This document shows positions 62,711 to 64,000 of a stretch of DNA of 64,000 bases, one piece after another (positions within the stretch are counted from its first letter, which is position 1; each line of letters opens with the position of its first letter). The notes under the pieces were generated by a model, which saw only the letters and a program-made list of their open reading frames with translations, did not search any database and was not told the DNA's origin. Source of the DNA: Eutrophocola sp965662685 (GTDB taxonomy: Bacteria; Pseudomonadota; Gammaproteobacteria; Pseudomonadales; Pseudohongiellaceae). Location: positions 31,878 to 95,877 of the forward strand of contig CBFIIQ010000005.1 in the NCBI GenBank assembly GCA_965662685.1, in the 5' to 3' direction. A program made the position numbers and the translations under genes.

Positions 62711-63076
62711 GTCACACTCTGAATTACTACTTTGTGCATCTTATAAACGCCTTTCCTGTTCGTAATTACATGCATTTCGCATTTTTTTCCGCGGCCTAAG
62801 TATTGTATTTATTTTCACGGGATTCAGGAAATACGTCTTTGTTGGACTTATTATCTTCCAAAATATCCATACACTCTAAATAAAGCACTGAAAAAATCCA
62901 GCCGCGAACTGACAAAGTCGGTAGGGAGAACACCGTTTACTTTAATCACAAGTGCCAAAAAATTTCTGCAAAATAGACTATCAGGTTATTCTTGCATTTT
63001 AATCATGCAGGGGTGTGTCACTGAGAAAATAGACACCTCCCTGGAGATCACAAGTTGGAAAGCACAAGGTAAAACA
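62711..63076. other. 366-bp gap upstream of the MFS gene
   Basis: Contains diverged repeat copy 3 and a partly paired stretch at 63009-63042 (nine of eleven bases). AAGG at 63066-63069 is the ribosome site of the gene at 63077. No gene is seen. Confidence 0.5.
62900..62967. repeat. structured repeat, diverged copy 3
   Basis: Shares GTCGGTAGGGAGAACACCGTTTAC and ATCACAAGTGCCAAAAAATTTC-like blocks with copies 1 and 2 near 57081 and 57182; the stem is degenerate. It lies in the 366-bp gap (62711-63076) before the MFS gene. Confidence 0.55.
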
Positions 63077-64000
63077 ATGCAGCCGGACACGAACCAGAAA
63101 AACAAAGGCTTACTTCAAACCAGGAAGGCAACAGCCAGTGGCTGGATTGGCTCTGCGCTTGAATACTATGACTTTTTTATCTATGCCACGGCATCTGCTT
63201 TGGTATTTCCGCAAATATTTTTTCCTGCTGATGACACAAGAGTGGCCATCGTTGCCTCCCTGGCTACTTATGGTGTGGGTTATATTGCCCGACCTGTCGG
63301 AGCGATTGCTCTTGGTCACTGGGGAGACACGCATGGGCGAAAAAAAGTGTTATTGCTGTGTATGTTTTTGATGGGCGCCTCGACCATGGCTGTTGGCCTG
63401 TTACCGACCTATACGCAGATAGGCTGGGCAGCACCCTTATTGCTGGTGATCCTCAGACTCATTCAGGGGTTTGCGGTGGCTGGAGAAATATCCGGGGCCA
63501 GCACCATGATCCTTGAACATGCCCCCTTTGGTCGCAGAGGATTTTTTGCCAGTTTCACGCTCCAGGGCGTTCAGGCCGGACAGATTCTGGCGGCAGCCGT
63601 GTTTCTGCCGCTTGCCTATTTTCTGGATACCGAGGCCTTTAACAGCTGGGGCTGGCGCATCCCTTTCCTGCTAAGTTTTGTCGTTATCATTGCAGGCTTG
63701 ATCATTCGTCGCAAAGTTGAAGAAACACCCGTATTCAAGGAAGAAAAGGAGGAAGGCGATATCCCTAAAGCGCCGTTAATAGAAGCCATACATTATCACT
63801 GGAAGGACATGATCAGGGTAATGCTGATGTCCCTGATGAATGTTATTCCAGTCGTCACTACGGTTTTTGGTGCGGCTTATGCTGTTCAGGAAGGCTATGG
63901 CATTGGTTTCGATACCAATGTTTATCTGTGGATTCCTGTGCTGGGAAACATCACCGCTGTGCTGGTTATTCCTTTTGTTGGCAAGTTGTCAGATAAAATC
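63077..64000 (+). CDS. MFS transporter, metabolite:H+ symporter (MHS) type, 5' part
   Basis: 308 residues to the right window edge; the gene continues. ATG at 63077, seven bases after AAGG. The N-terminal GWIGSALEYYDFFIYATAS and the following YGVGYIARPVGAIALGHWGDTHGRKK (the conserved loop 2-3 motif with RP and GD..GR) are typical of ShiA/ProP/KgtP-like MHS transporters. IRLIQGFAVAGEISGAS follows. At least seven membrane helices are visible. The substrate is not clear. Confidence 0.87.
   Translation, partial: MQPDTNQKNKGLLQTRKATASGWIGSALEYYDFFIYATASALVFPQIFFPADDTRVAIVASLATYGVGYIARPVGAIALGHWGDTHGRKKVLLLCMFLMGASTMAVGLLPTYTQIGWAAPLLLVILRLIQGFAVAGEISGASTMILEHAPFGRRGFFASFTLQGVQAGQILAAAVFLPLAYFLDTEAFNSWGWRIPFLLSFVVIIAGLIIRRKVEETPVFKEEKEEGDIPKAPLIEAIHYHWKDMIRVMLMSLMNVIPVVTTVFGAAYAVQEGYGIGFDTNVYLWIPVLGNITAVLVIPFVGKLSDKI

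Noticed and set aside
1..64000. CRISPR array
   Set aside because: No regularly spaced direct repeats with unique spacers; repeats found are protein-coding or REP-like.

Overview
The window looks like a chromosomal stretch of a free-living, probably aquatic, Gram-negative gammaproteobacterium. The evidence is a GlrK/QseG/GlrR-type two-component operon, a proteobacterial glmS, outer-membrane lipoprotein and beta-barrel export genes, a type IV pilin-like protein and Ser/Pro/Asn-rich secreted proteins. I cannot name the species. There is no phage or complete insertion sequence; the accessory character comes from a large polysaccharide locus and from repeat-rich gaps near a tRNA-Phe gene.

Layout. 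(1) 1-1039: the 3' end of a secreted, lectin-like repeat protein closed by a strong, possibly bidirectional terminator. (2) 1147-43637, all on the minus strand: an exopolysaccharide (EPS) locus of 28 genes. Read in the direction of transcription it starts with a NusG-paralogue antiterminator (43050-43637). It continues with an outer-membrane barrel, a Wza-type lipoprotein, a Wzz/GumC-type co-polymerase, a CpsD-type tyrosine kinase, an initiating sugar transferase, a YvcK-like UDP-sugar-binding regulator, a nucleotide-sugar dehydrogenase, a Wzy/O-antigen-ligase-like polymerase, a NodB deacetylase and a Wzx flippase. Next come an AsnB-glycosyltransferase fusion and a compact five-gene small-molecule block (TauD-like dioxygenase, RraA-like aldolase, two ATP-grasp ligases, LDH2-family dehydrogenase). 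Then a giant 1852-residue secreted protein with four propeller-like repeats, more glycosyltransferases, a heparinase II/III-like protein, a methyltransferase, a second AsnB, a formyltransferase-like protein, a second NodB deacetylase, an AlgD-like dehydrogenase, a beta-helix protein, a GT2, a mannose-isomerase-type cupin and a UDP-sugar 4-epimerase.

(3) 43754-50691, minus: glmS, a secreted protein with a Lys/Arg-rich tail, and a translationally coupled glrK-qseG-glrR operon. (4) 51110-56745: an EF-hand protein, an AT-rich gap, a membrane-anchored class III cyclase, and a single polypeptide joining an adenylation domain, a carrier protein and a membrane acyltransferase. (5) 56956-64000: tRNA-Phe, a multicopper oxidase flanked by related repeats, a pilin-like protein with a LamG-like C-terminus, a broken TPR/2OG-oxygenase gene (one in-frame TAG and one frameshift), and the start of an MHS-family MFS transporter.

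How the parts may fit: GlmS supplies amino sugar for UDP-GlcNAc. Two dehydrogenases and an epimerase would make uronic or amino-uronic acid precursors. The two AsnB-type amidotransferases, two deacetylases, formyltransferase-like, methyltransferase and ATP-grasp genes suggest an acidic polymer decorated by amidation or amino-acid-like groups. The heparinase-like, beta-helix and propeller proteins are candidate polymer-trimming or polymer-binding factors. These polymer assignments are inference from gene families. The strongest candidates for something undescribed are the five-gene block at 22254-27544, the AsnB-GT4 fusion, the four-propeller protein and the adenylation-carrier-acyltransferase fusion.
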